DNA of 64,000 nucleotides from Pestalotiopsis fici W106-1 (lineage: Eukaryota; Ascomycota; Sordariomycetes; Amphisphaeriales; Sporocadaceae), in assembly GCF_000516985.1 (NCBI RefSeq), contig NW_006917091.1:3431022-3495021 (forward strand). Direction: 5' to 3'. The translations under genes and the position numbers were made by a program. This document shows, one piece after another, positions 50,027-62,561 of this stretch (position 1 is its first letter; each line of letters begins with the position of its first letter). The notes below the pieces were generated by a model. That model did no database searches. It saw only the letters and a list, made by a program, of their open reading frames with translations, and was not told where the DNA came from.

Positions 50027-53000
50027 CTTGTTTCCGCCCATGCGAATCTTTATCGACACGCGGCCAGATGGATTGCTGAATCAAAGTATCTCGCAAGTAT
50101 TAACTAGCCAGCAATTGTTTATACCACTTCCATCTCACCTCTACTGTGCCAGAAATTGCTATAATAGATGGGGACAGAGTTGAGACCCGTCCATGTTCCG
50201 ATACGTACACTACAGTGGTTGATGTCAAGCTAATTCAGGTGGGCCGCGTCATGCGTCGAAAGCAACCAACATAAACCCCCCGGTGGTGCACTCAGGAAAG
50301 CAATTGGTTCGAGAGACCGTTGGATGCAGGTTACCATGTTGTCGGGACTGTACGGGATTGGTAGATTTCCCCTCATTCTAATGCAGTCCCGTCTCGCTCG
50401 TTCGAGTTTTACGATTGGTGTTGGGGTGGGCGGTTGGGGGGAAACCGGGCTACTAAATAACAAGATCAGCATCTTCCCCAGACGCACCACTCATGCGAAA
50501 GCCACGATGCGGCGGGCCGGCCGTTTCTCGGTTGCGCTTATGCCTGGGCGATGATCAGTGGCCCTCATTGATCTGGATAGTTTGACTTTGGTTGGGCGAG
50601 CTTGATCTGAGTAGCTTTTCCCGGTCTTGCGTTCCGCAGGATTCTAGCTCATGGAGGGCCACGGAGCGCCATGGAGGGGGGGGGGGGGGGGGGGGCGGTC
50701 TTACTCTGGTCAATCTCGATGAGGGATGGTTCGACGAGAAGGAACACGGACGGGAGGGTATGCTATGTGTGTATAGAGCCTGCCGCCAAGAACGTCCATC
50801 GAGGGATTTTTGGGTTTGGAGTTTGGAGGGGGCTTGATCGCTCCATTGGAGGAGAGTTTGTCAGAAGTGTAGCAACCTGTGAGGATTGCTGGTCATAATG
50901 GCCAGGAATCGAATCCTCTTGATGTGGTATCAAACTGCAGAGCGTAGCGACATGCAATAAAATTGTCTCGCCTGCAGCTGGAGCTTGTTGGATCTTCGGT
51001 TGCTGCTAATAGTGCTGAACAGTGCCCTTGCCTGGTCATCATCGTTTGGATGATTACCCCACAAACTCCAGGGGCCTCAGCGCCTTTTTTATCTCACTTG
51101 CTTCGGCCAATGGCCCGTTTTCTGTTCCACTTGCCACGTTGTAATGACGACAGACCTCGTTCAGTGTCACATCTGTATCACAATCAAGGGACAAGAATCT
51201 TGCCTGCTTCCGGGGTGGTCATGGTGATGGACATGCAGTCGAAGGGAAAGGGTTCGTGCTTTAAGATGGACGTGCTTATTAGAAGTCCAAGAACATGATC
51301 ACCAGGTACTGCCAACCAACCATGCCTGGTTTAGTTACAGTAATGTTGAAGTACGGTCTGGGCAGGCAATTTTATCTACTACTTCTGGAGGTCACTGTAC
51401 AGAGAGTATTTGGGCCTGTAGTGTACCACCCCTCTTAGTGTACTATGTCCTGCATTGAGCGCATCCGTGGCGCTGGATCTCGTGCACCTGTGACCCCACC
51501 AATTCCCTCTGTAACCTAGTACAATCGAGGAACTGGTGGTTCCTCGCGAGCAAATATTACGCACAGGGAGCAAATCACAGATCAGGTGTCGATTATATAT
51601 TGGATATACAGTCCTAGCTCATTAGTAATGAGCATCTAGTAGTCCGTCCATGTTTCGTTCTTCATCAGGCGGCTACGGTAGGTAATTTGCCAATCAATTT
51701 GGCGGCCATCCTTGGTCTATCCACCAAATAATATGGAGTGCATTTGTCGCTCGCGGGGTATCAAGGCCAAAAGGGCCATGCGTATCCTGGGGTTAGAATC
51801 ATGATACGTAATGAGAGAGCTTCCACTCGCCTACGAGAGAGTCTTCCTGACTCTGCCGGTAAACAAGCACTTGGCGTTCAAACTGCCGAAATCGTTCGGT
51901 GTCCTTGCAATGCTATATGTTGTTTTCTAGTTTTATTTTGCAGGATTGATTCTCCTTGTATCTTCAGCGGGCGTTGTCCATTACCATGGAAATCATGAGC
52001 TGCGGGATCGAGCCCGTCAAGGATACCAGAATGGGCTTGTCACTGTCACCACATCCAGACATGCGTCCGGCTAAGCGAGCTGTCAGCTCAAGATTGAACA
52101 CAGTCCTTTCATCAAGGGTCCAATTGATACTTCCTGTCAAAGGACGTACATTGGAACCTACAAACATTGATAGGAATTGTCAGTGAACCTAGTTACTGCA
52201 CCTGCCCGTTCGTTGCATGCTGTTGGCACCCAACTAAGTGCGATGATGTATCAGATGAGACGTGCGCAAGCCGTTCCGATGGGCCGACCTATCAATGCCA
52301 TCATCCGAGATCATAACTCAATTTTCGTGTAGCCTTTACAGTAATGGAATGGAAAATCTTTCGTAGATGCAATGGTACCTAGAATTTACAGGGCATCCAA
52401 TAGGACAGGCAACCTGAGTGAGTTGATGGTTGTTGCATAGCTTGTACGCTACACTGGCCGGACACGTACAAACAGAGGCTGGCTGAATCTGGGTAGCACA
52501 TCCCACTCCATCTCTTCACCTTGGTGCACCCTGATCCACATTCACCTGTATAGCCTTTATCTACCTACCTGGTTACATTCGTGTCAACCGAAATCCCGTG
52601 GGTGGGATGATACAGCCAAGTACAATTCTAGGTCGCAGGTAACGTGAAGAAGACGGTAGGCTGGCTATCACAATTCAAGGTGTCCAGACAAGCGGGCCGC
52701 TCGCTTTGCTCTCGATAAGCGCCTTGTCTCTTCAATCAGGCTTGTTGTTCCGAAGGCTTCTCGGACGAATTCATGATACTGGCCGGTTGAGCCTCCTCGA
52801 CCCTCAATGTTAGCTTGATGGTTTCTATTACAAACCATAGGCCGAGTCATTTCTCAGCAAGTTCTAGCTCGTAAACTCCTCGTGCCTCGCGACTCTTCTC
52901 CGTCCGGCCTTAGCAAACTGGAGGGAATCTTTAGTCCGTTTCTCATAGCGTCACTGCGACCTGCCTGCCATTAATGACCTGTACGGGTTTGTGTAATTTC

Positions 53001-53576
53001 TTAACCACCAGGGTTTAGTACATATTTCGACCATTCCGCTGGGTACCCCCCCCCCCCCTAGATAGCTAGCGCAGGCGAGGCCTATGTACCTAGCGACAAG
53101 CTGGCCCCAAGTTTTACCCCCCAAACTGTACCTAGCTACTAGGTACTAGTTCCTTTCTCCACACAATCCCCCATTCCATCTCAGCTTGTCTTTGTCGTCG
53201 CCGCCGCCGCGGCTTTGGACCAATTGCCCGAGTCCCGGAACATCCACGAGGGACTTAGAAGCTACCTAGAACGAAACCTGCGCCGCAGGATTACTTGACT
53301 TTCATCCCGCAACTGCAAAGATTCCTACGTCCTTGTATTCCCTCTGAGGAGCCCCAGGGTCGCTAATTGATCTGATCATACCCTTCTGCCATTCACTTCA
53401 ATCTCCATGCTTCACTCACTTCGACACCATCGACGGTCGCATGCCAAGCAATCTTCCTCCTTCCCTTGCTCATTGCAGCGTCTGGTCGGCTGCAGGCGTC
53501 TTCTGACTGCTCCGTTCTAACTCCTCTATCTCCGCCACCGTGAACGACGACCACTGCAACAACTTCAGTCGCAACG
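50027..53576. other. 3.5-kb gene-poor region upstream of creB
   Basis: No gene is supported. The stretch holds a 20-G run (50676-50695), a 13-C run (53046-53058) and CTAGGTA/TACCTAG-type short motifs near 53080-53150. The distal part should contain the creB promoter and 5'UTR. Confidence 0.5.
50676..50695 (+). repeat. Poly-G run (G20)
   Basis: Twenty consecutive G residues in a noncoding stretch. It could form a G-quadruplex; the exact length may be a sequencing or assembly artefact. Confidence 0.9.
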
Positions 53577-56055
53577 ATGAGTTTCTTGAACAAGTGGAAG
53601 CCAGGAGCCGGTGTAAGTACTTTGTCCTTGTGATTGTCGTCGCAGACCTTGCGCAACTCTTCAACGACGCGGGCCCAACAGAAAGCAATTCCTTTCCAAG
53701 CGTATTCGGCTAACCGCGAGACAGGGCGGCTCGGCCAACGGCAGCAAAGATGTTCAGAAGAAGAAAGAGGAGCCACCTCCAGAGTTGACTCCCTTGGAAA
53801 AGATGCTTCAGAACGCCGGCCCTGTACGTGGTGACGGAAGCGACAAGTACTTCGGTCTAGAGAATGTGAGTTGTCTACGCAATCCGTTGCGCCACGACTG
53901 GTGGTTCGTTTCTGTCGCTAACATGCGCATTGTAGTTCGGTAACACATGGTATGCGCCCCGCAAGTCTGGCGCACAATGGAATATTAACATCGGCAATAC
54001 AGTTATTGCAACTCAATCGTCCAAGCCCTTTACTACACAGTGCCATTCCGAGAACATGTTCTCCAGTATCCGCCATTGTCGCCGGCCGACACACCCTCCG
54101 AAAACTACAAACCGAAAGTCAATGTCGTTGTTCGAACACTTGCAGAAAATGGCGATGCGGCGGCATCTAATGGCAATGCCAAACCCGTCACAACAGCCGA
54201 AGCACTGGCGAGGAGGAAAGCCATCAACTCGGGACAAGTCCCCCCATCTCAGGGAGTTCGGCCAGAAGACAAGCCAGATACGCCAGAATACAAGAAGAAG
54301 CAGGCAATGCTCAAAGGGCCGATACTAGAACTTGCGCAAGAAAACCCAGGAGCTTATGGCATGGATGAATGCTCCTTCACGGGCTTGCGCGACATATTCA
54401 TGGCTCTTGTCGAGACTAACAGCAGGACAGGCGTCCTCAGTCCCCAGCGATTTCTCGACATCTTCAAACGTGACAACGAAATGTTCCGCAATTCCATGCA
54501 CCAGGATGCTCACGAATTTTACGGGCTGATCCTGAACGATGTCATTGCTAATGTCGAGGCAAACGCGCGGAGAATGCTAGAACGCGAGGCTAGTCGATCA
54601 GAAGACGGCCTCGTCAAATCGGTCGAGTCTGCTTTGGGGGCTGCGGTTACACATACGTCGAACGGAATCAACTCGCCAGGCACCGGCTGGGTCCACGACA
54701 TATTCGAAGGTGTACTGACATCAGAGACCAAGTGTTTGACATGTGAAACTACCTCACAACGAGACGAGACTTTTCTGGATTTGTCGATTGATCTCGAAGA
54801 ACACTCTTCTGTAACGTCTTGTTTGCAAAAGTTCTCGGCCGAAGAAATGCTTTGCGAGAGGAACAAGTTCCATTGCGACCATTGCGGTGGGTTACAAGAG
54901 GCCGAAAAACGCATGAAGATCAAGCAGCTGCCCAAGGTTCTGGCACTACACCTGAAGCGCTTCAAGTACACCGAAGACTATAGTCGCCTGCAGAAGTTGT
55001 TCCACCGTATAGTATACCCCTACCATCTTCGCATGTTCAATACAACAGACGACGCAGAAGATCCCGACAGAATTTACGAACTGTATGCCGTCATTATTCA
55101 CATTGGTGGCAATGCGTATCATGGCCACTATGTATCAGTCATCAAGACCGAGGACCGGGGTTGGTTGCTATTTGACGACGAGATGGTCGAGCCAGTGGAC
55201 AAGCACTATGTGCGCAATTTCTTTGGCGACAAACCTGGCATGGCATGCGCCTATGTCTTATTCTACCGCGAGACTACTTTTGAGAAGGTTCGCGCAGAGC
55301 AAGAAGCAGAAGGCTTGGAGGAAGTTCGAATAGCGAGTGAAAAGGCCGACATTGCTTCAGATGAGGCGGGTAAAATCAATACCAATGGAGGTTTGGAACT
55401 TACCAGACAAACAACTCAACCAACGTCGCCCATAGAGGAACATGCTCTAGCTAACCTGGACCATGCTTTGACGGCGCCCGAAGCGCCCTCCAGTCCCCAA
55501 CAGGAGGTTCCGATTACTCACTTTGACACAACCATTCCACGATCTGATACCAAGTCCAAAGATGAAAAGAAGGCCGAAAAGAAGGAAGCCAAGGCAGCCG
55601 AGAAGGCGCGGAAGGTAGCAGAGAAAGAGGAGATCAAGGCTAAAGAGAAACAGCGGAAAGAGCGAGAATCACAACTTCGGGAAGCTCGTAAGAATGAGGC
55701 AGATGAATTACGGAAAGCTCTCGATGAGAGCAAGAAGATGGCTACCGAGGCAGATTCGAAGAACAGAGACCGAGCTGCATCTGTCACTACCCACGATAGC
55801 CCCGGCCTGAGCCGCCACCACAGGGGCAGCAAGTCAATGTCGAGGAGAAGTTTTGCCTTCCTAGGCAAAGACAAAGCACGACGGGACAGCAGTGTGGATA
55901 TCCCACCAGTACCTGAGACTCCCACCACTGAAGTGCATAATGCAGAGCATGGCAAGGGGGTAAACGGTATCCCTACTACTCCTTCCACTCCGCAGAAGAC
56001 CAAAGAGCGATTCAGCTTCAGCCTCGGACGGAAGAAGAGTACAATCTTGTCTTGA
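53577..56055 (+). CDS. creB: CreB-type ubiquitin C-terminal hydrolase
   Basis: Joined exons are 53577-53612, 53725-53865, 53936-53949 (14 nt) and 54003-56055, 747 residues (Aspergillus CreB is of similar size). This is a USP-family cysteine protease that, with the WD40 partner CreC, removes ubiquitin in carbon catabolite repression; its relatives are yeast Ubp9/Ubp13 and human USP12/46. After [21 protein letters not shown] comes the Cys box [16 protein letters not shown], rebuilt over three exons. A CxxC pair of zinc-ribbon type is visible ([18 protein letters not shown]). QDAHEFY and the His box [13 protein letters not shown] complete the catalytic domain by about residue 430. The C-terminal third has a highly charged coiled coil ([19 protein letters not shown]) and a Ser-rich basic tail. 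The intron-split catalytic cysteine makes correct splicing essential. Confidence 0.93.
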
Positions 56056-56773
56056 GAATCTGGTTCGACATTGGAGGGCTGTACGATATTGTGCATGTTA
56101 GCATAATCTCGTTCCCGAGGGACTTCCCTCTTGGTACTATATATTAGAGCTAACTCGGTTTGAGCCGAAAGGATAAGGGAGCGAAGCTGATTGCAGGTTG
56201 GATATTGCCGAGGACGAAGTAGGCACAACCACATAGGGATCAGCGATCCGGCTTGGCTATGCTGTGACAGCCCTTGTATGTATTATAATTCTCTGGCGTC
56301 ACATCGCACGCCCTGTCCAACATATGTGGACTCACAAAAAAGTGAAATGGGAAGGATTTGGCTGTATAAGTGTGGCATTGTATTTTGCGAACGTGATTTG
56401 AACTTCAAGCTGCCTGTCATTCGAGGCGTTGCAGGTCCCTATAACCTGAGAATGGCGGCGCATCATGTTCCAGTCCTCCCATTTTCAACCATGGGCCTGA
56501 ACGATATTGCAGTCCAACCTTGAACGTTCCAACACTCCTTCCGCTCACCAACTTTTGGTGTTTGTGGTGTCTATTAACAATCATGTTTTTAATGAGTCTT
56601 TCCACGAGGGCAACCTTGCTTCCCCTTTTTGTGATCAAGTCGCGCCTTGCCTTTCCGGAACGCCCAGCTGGTAATGTAAATGCAAATATCTTGCCGTGTC
56701 GCGACCACTATCGAACTGCCAGTTTCCGAACTGTGGCACCTGGATGTGTAGAATATCGGCTATGCGAATCGCT
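56056..56773. other. Convergent spacer between creB and YOS1
   Basis: No gene is seen between the two stop codons. A 110-codon + strand frame (56191-56523) has poor composition and no recognisable domain. The region should hold the 3'UTRs of both genes. Confidence 0.5.
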
Positions 56774-57255
56774 TCAGCCAAGCGCAATCTCGTAGAGTAT
56801 TATCAAGGTATTGACTAAGATAAGTGGCCCTGCGCAAGATGGAATGTTAGTCAGGAACTGAGATATGTGCCTCTTGACGCAATTTCCATGAATACCCTAT
56901 CCTGCGTTGTCCTGCTTCGCATCTCATATCCCACAGAAATGACGCTGAGGAACCGAACAAGATCATCCACGGGAATACAGAAGGGGGGGGATGAGAAGCA
57001 GACTGCCAGCAGTAAGGCGGAAGGCGAAGGCTACGTACCTCTCGTGAGCATGCGCACGCTGGCAATCATGTTCATGAGCTTAAACTTGAAGCTCTGGTCC
57101 CCACCGGGTCCGGCACCAAAGGCTGGGTCGTGCGATGAGGCTGACAGACCAACGCGCGCGAGGAAGCGGTCTTCAGAAAGGATGGCGACGGCGTTGAGGA
57201 GGAGCACGGCGATCTGGAAGAAGGAGCCCAGACCGAACGAAGGGATAAGCGCCAT
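56774..57255 (-). CDS. YOS1: Yos1-like ER-Golgi transport protein
   Basis: On the minus strand, exons are 57255-57039 and 56829-56774 with a 209-bp intron, 90 residues. The first exon encodes LIPSFGLGSFFQIAVLLLNA, with a membrane segment, then VAILSEDRFLAR, the hallmark of Yos1/IER3IP1. The short second exon encodes GPLILVNTLIILYEIALG, which aligns with the conserved C-terminal membrane segment (yeast ends IPLIGINILVIVYELLLG). The GTACGT donor and GCGCAG acceptor keep phase 1. Yos1 works with Yip1 and Yif1 in COPII vesicle transport from ER to Golgi. The gene is divergent from ALG12 and may share its promoter region. The second exon is easily missed because it is only 56 nt long. Confidence 0.9.
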
Positions 57256-57865
57256 GTTTGTAAAGAGGGTTTACTCGGCTTGGGTCGCTGTACTGGAGGG
57301 TTGTTGTAGGGCTCTGCACCTGGAGAGTATCGATGTGCGCCGTGTCTAGTTGTGTCAAGAGGTCGTGGTTGTCGTCTTGTTCAGGAATCGGAAGGGGTGA
57401 TTTGGTCAATCGTGATTCGTGAATAGCTGTTCGTTGCGCATTCATACGTACTAGGCTGTACAGGTGCTAGGTATTCGAGATAGCCAAGGCGCAAGAGGTG
57501 GGCAGCTCCAGCTCCAGCCTCCAGCTCCGTGGATCGAAATGTTGCCAGCTGTCCGGCGGCGGATTTACATTGGACCAGGCCGTTCCTGTCTCACACCCGA
57601 CTGGGCATGCTGAAACGGCCACCATTCACTGGACTTTAGGGGGGACCTTCAGAAGCTCCAAGCTTCAGAGCTCCCCGTCCCTATTGGGTTATGTGCCTGA
57701 ACGTCATCCTACATCTTTTGTTCCATCTTGTTGTGGGAATTAAGAGGTCCGCTTCGGAGTGGCATTAGTGGATTGGACTGACCAGCAATTCATATTTCGA
57801 TTTGCCAATTCAATGTTCTTCCCATAAACATTCAACAAACACTCCCCAGTGCTCCAGCTCGCACA
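57256..57865. promoter_or_regulatory. Divergent promoter region YOS1/ALG12
   Basis: These 610 bp separate the start codons of YOS1 (-) and ALG12 (+). No gene is seen. By position it must hold both promoters. No motif stands out that I could assign to a factor. Confidence 0.5.
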
Positions 57866-59596
57866 ATGGGCGCCATAGGTGAGCCGTCGACAATTGTAAT
57901 CCGGTGTAAAATGAGATTAAACTGACACAGTCAACTAGACACACTATTGTCATTGGCCATCCCGGCTTTGGTCATTGTCCATCTCATTGTCGCTCCCTAC
58001 ACCAAGGTAGAAGAGTCGTTCAACTTGCAAGCAACACACGATATCCTCGTGTACGGCACCCCAACCAGCGATGTTTATGCAAAGCTGTCGGCAAGGTATG
58101 ACCATTTCGATTTCCCGGGCGCCGTCCCGCGGACATTTATGGGCCCGGTCCTGCTTGCCGGCATCACTCAACCGATCATCGGAGTGGTCGGCTTCGAGTA
58201 TGCGCAATTCATCGTGAGAGCTCTCCTGGGTCTTTTCAACGCCTGGGCCATGGTGATCCTAAAGTCCAGCGTGGAGAGCGAGTTTGGGAGGCCAGCTGCA
58301 AGGTGGTATGCAGTCTTGCAAGCCACCCAGTTCCACGTTCTCTTCTACGCCTCACGAACACTGCCCAACATGTTCGCTTTTGGCATCACGACACTTGCAT
58401 TCTCTCAGCTGGTCGGCAACCCCAAGACGCTGCGTCTTGGACGATGCAAGCTGGCCATTGGCCTCTTGACTTTCGCGACTGCCGTTTTCCGGTCTGAGCT
58501 GGCCATATTGCTTTGCACCACGACTGCTTACCTCTTCTTGATGCGCCGCATGGGTGTGGAGAGCATCCTCGAGGCATTCCTGATCTCCTTCGTCTTCTCT
58601 CTGATTACCTCCATCCCGATTGATTCCTACTTTTGGCAAAAGCCTCTCTGGCCGGAACTCTCGGCATTCGTCTTCAACGTGCTGCAAGGCTCATCATCCG
58701 AATGGGGCGTGTCGCCGTGGCACTACTACTTTACCAATGCCTTGCCAAAGGTGTTTACGAATCCGCTCGTCCTAAGCCTTGGTATTCCGATGTCTCTGTA
58801 TGCTCCAGCAACTAGAGCACAAGCCCAGACATTCATTCTGCCAACACTACTCTTCGTGGCCATCTATTCAGTACAACCACACAAGGAGGCACGGTTCATC
58901 TTCTATGTAGTTCCCCCAATGACTGCCGCGGCGGCCCTTGGTGCAAACTACATCTTTACTCGTCGAGGGAAATCAGTTCTCTACTCTCTTGGCTCCATTG
59001 CCCTGGTCGCATCGGTCCTGGCTTCGTTTGTGATAAGCACGGGAATGCTGGGCCTCTCCTCTCTCAACTACCCAGGTGGCGAGGCCCTTGCGGAGCTGCG
59101 ATCGCTCGTGCAACCAGGCTCGTCATCTGCGGACGTACAAGCCGTCACGGTGCACACCGATGTGCTCTCTTGCATGACAGGTGTCACGCTCTTTGGCCAG
59201 CACCCTTACCCTCCAGTGGACCCCAAGCCGACCACAGATGCCATCTCGTTCGTCTTTGACAAGACTGAAGAGCCTTCTACCCTTCGTAGTCTTGACTTTT
59301 GGAGCAAGTTTGACTATCTCTTACTAGAAGACCCTGCCAAAGCCATCGGATCTTGGGAAAGCGTTGGTCTTATCCAAGGATTCGGCGGAGTAGAGATTTT
59401 GAAGCCCGGTATGGACGCAGATGGTGCGCTAGAGACTGGTGAAGGTCAAATTCTGGGAAGAGGCGCCACAGTGAAGAAGATTCGCGGCATGATTCGGCCA
59501 TTGACTGGGGGATGGTGGATTGGCCCGAAAATGGAGCCCCGGATACGAATATTAAAACGTGTACGGGGACTGCCAAGAAAAGAGGTCAAAGAGTAA
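57866..59596 (+). CDS. ALG12: Alg12 alpha-1,6-mannosyltransferase
   Basis: Joined exons are 57866-57878 (13 nt) and 57939-59596, 556 residues. This is a GT22-family ER membrane enzyme that transfers mannose from dolichyl-phosphate-mannose to the Man7GlcNAc2 lipid-linked N-glycan precursor. The lumenal N-terminal motif APYTKVEESFNLQATHDIL is diagnostic, and the HKEARF motif (PHKEARFIFYVVPPM, about residue 320) matches HKxxRF of the family. Many hydrophobic segments span residues 8-380. The tiny first exon (MGAI plus one base) supplies the only ATG that joins the frame upstream of the conserved motif through a 60-bp intron. It is divergent from YOS1, also a secretory-pathway gene. The C-terminal 170 residues are soluble and more variable. 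Confidence 0.92.
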
Positions 59597-62561
59597 TAAA
59601 TACCCATGATACTTTCCGTAAATGATGTACTAGTTGTGGCTTTTCAACCCTATCCTATAGAATTGGTCTATGTTATCGTAAAACATGTCTGCACATGTCA
59701 GATTTACAAGTCTGGCTTGACCATCTGACATGTAATACTCAGAAGTAGGTTCAACTTGAGATCATCGCCATCTGGGAATCGACATGTCTTTCCATTGGGT
59801 ATCGTCACTGGCCAGGCTTTCTATCGGTTTTGAGCCGTTCGAATATACGAGAAAACATACGAGATTACCCATCTCCAACATTCGTGTTTGATTTACAAGG
59901 GCACGTCATTGCGCTTATTTATTTTAGGCGATCAAACGAAACAAGAGCTTTTATATGAGCTTTCGAGTCGCTTGCTCTCGGCCGCTAGACAATTAGCGTG
60001 TGGACATCGGGGACCGGCGCCAATTCAGCCAAAGGGTCGCTAGCAGCGCCTGTCACAATTAGACGGCGGACGGTCTGTTGTCGCATCATTGGGGGATCAT
60101 TGAGGTGTGGGAAAACTGCCGAGGCGGCGGCCAGAGAAGTCTGTTTAGATCGGCTATTCTCTTTACACAGCCTCACATGTGCGCATCTTCATGTTGAATA
60201 TGCATCACAGATACTTTGTCCTCGGTACTCTCCTGTGGCAGACACGACTAGTCTTCAGCTCTCATTTTGTTCATTGTTTATAGCTTCATTTTTATTTTTA
60301 TTTTCTTCATGTCTGGCGTGCGCCCGGCCGCGTACACAGAGTACGTACGTCCATGTCTCATCCCGCTAACGACCATTGGGCCGGACAGTTCAGCCGTCAA
60401 CAAGCCGGGTCGGATATGATCGAAGAGTCGGCCTCAAGGCTACGGACATTAAAGCGGGAGGCAGTGCCTACATAGTGCTTTCTGCTTTGTTATTGGGAAT
60501 TGAGCGTGGCTGATTGCTGCCCCTCCTGTATTTGGGCATTGACTGACGGTGAGATGGAGATGTGGAAAGCTTTGATCTGATGACTCTCTTGGGCACCGGT
60601 ATGGTAAAGTGACTGGATGAATGGGAGAATATGGAATTGTAAAACAGACGGTGACGTCCAACACAAGATTTTTGACTTGGATATAGAGTTGTCTGCGTTA
60701 GTGTCTGTCTCCAGTAAATATGGGGGTTCGTCCGTTGATCTGTCGCCCGGACGATGTGCAAATCAGGGCATCTTGTTGATCTTTATATCGTACTTTGTTA
60801 TCTAGCAGCCTGACTTGGACTCTCACCCTACTACCTGCATGGGAATGCCCAAAAGGTTTTCTTTTCACTCACTGCGTATCGGTGTTTCGCCTTGTTCAAC
60901 CCCCAAATCAATAATTTTATCAGTACCCTGTCATACCTGTCCCTCCCTCTACCTACCTTGTACACGGCTACTTTCTAGTGCTCACTTTTGCTTGTGTGGA
61001 GAAAAGTGTCAAAGTGGTTGGTTCGGAGTTGAAGCTAGATGGGCTAAAATGGCTGTCGGGGGTCCCACTAGTCCCCTGAAATCGCTGCGGCCCAAAATAC
61101 CTACGGGCCGGGCGACCCTGAAACTCGACTGCGTGGATTTGCTGGAAATAGCGCCCAAGGTGATTGAATGCAGAGTCAGTGAGTGTCCATACACATATAT
61201 CGTACGTATACTAGGTGATATACACAACTCACTAACATTATCAGCTTTATCGCATGGACGTGTTTATGGCAAAAACTATGAATGAAAGACATGCAGTATG
61301 CCCAGGCAAGTACATCAGAGGCACTTCATACGTGATGGCCATCAGAACTGAATGCTTGAAAACGCCAAGAAATCGTATCTTGCCCATGTGTCGCGTGAGG
61401 CAGGATGAGCGCACTCTCCCAAACGGGGGAGGGGGGACACTTATCAATGCAAATGATTGATGGCTTGTGTGAGGTTAGGTAATATGTACGGTTCCTGGTC
61501 CCAGGCTTGTTCGTGCGTACCATGAAGCTGATGGGCGCACATTGCGATAGGTAGATACCACAGGTACCCTGTCCAGCCCATCTAATAATGTATGAGGCAC
61601 GGAGTAATGTGGTTAGCACACATGCATGCATGGTCCAAGATGCAGGACCCGCGCCCCTCTCTCCAGTCTGTCCCTCACTTTCTCTCACCCCCCATTCAGA
61701 CACGCTCCAAGTGAACCCCCCCTCGTAGGGCATCTTTCGATATACCAATGCTATGGCCTTTTTGTTGCTTTAAGCTGCACGTCCACCTGCCTCGTTACCA
61801 TTTGTCTCGTTCTTCTTCTTTTTGTTGTTGTTGTATTATTGTTGGTGGTGCACCGCTAGTTGCATTCCACAATTCACAACGCCAGCGGCGCTTGCTCCTG
61901 CAAATCAGACCGCTTGGATGGAGCGAGACCTACTGGACCGACCAGTACGTACCTAAACGTTTACGATCCTAAACTCCAGTCCCGTCAGTCCCTCCAGTCC
62001 CCAGGGGAAGTTGGAACATATCTGCCCAAAGACCAACCCCCAGCACCGGATCCCTCCTTGCTGCAGGTTTCAAGGACCTGGGTGTGCCACAACGCCTCAA
62101 GTTGAACCTCGCCGTCCTCGATCTCTGGAGACATTTGCTTTCCTGCCTTCACAATTGCAATTGTTCCTACCAGAGAGCACCAACGCCGGGCCAACTTGCT
62201 CGACCTGCCTCTGGTTGTTTGTGTTGCTGCCCGCCTTACTCGATAATTCTGTGATTCATTCCATTGGCGCAGCAACCCGTGGTCAGGTTACCATTTCGAT
62301 TTTCTTGATTTCACTACTTTCTCTTTTTTTGCTTCTGTCGATCGAGCCACCGCCGCCAGAAGCAAACCCCGCGTTAATAAAGCGCATTTGAACAAAGACC
62401 CCCCGAGCAACACGTCAACCAGCTACAGCTTTGCCTGCCGCCACCGACAACGACATCTGATGCACGACCCCGCTGAAGGAATTGGTATACGTCTTTAGCG
62501 AGATCCAGGGACAGCAACAAGAAGCTCACCATTTTCCACCGGCGGCCCGCAATTTCTCAAC
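59597..62561. other. 3-kb gene-poor region
   Basis: No gene is supported. Short frames (for example 59998-60369 on + and 59985-60176 on -) show no domain. A TTTTTATTTTTATTTTC tract lies near 60290. The last kilobase is pyrimidine-rich (repeated TTCTTC and TTGTTG tracts near 61800), which suits the promoter and 5'UTR of the gene at 62562. Confidence 0.5.

Noticed and set aside
50880..50930. Sequence resembling a tRNA B box (ATCGAATCC)
   Set aside because: No matching A box or cloverleaf arms could be formed around it.
59985..60369. Overlapping small frames on both strands
   Set aside because: No domain, no splice partners found nearby, and composition is not convincing.
60815..61285. 156-codon + strand frame
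   Set aside because: Cys/Ser/Pro-rich with no motif; it looks like an open stretch in noncoding DNA.
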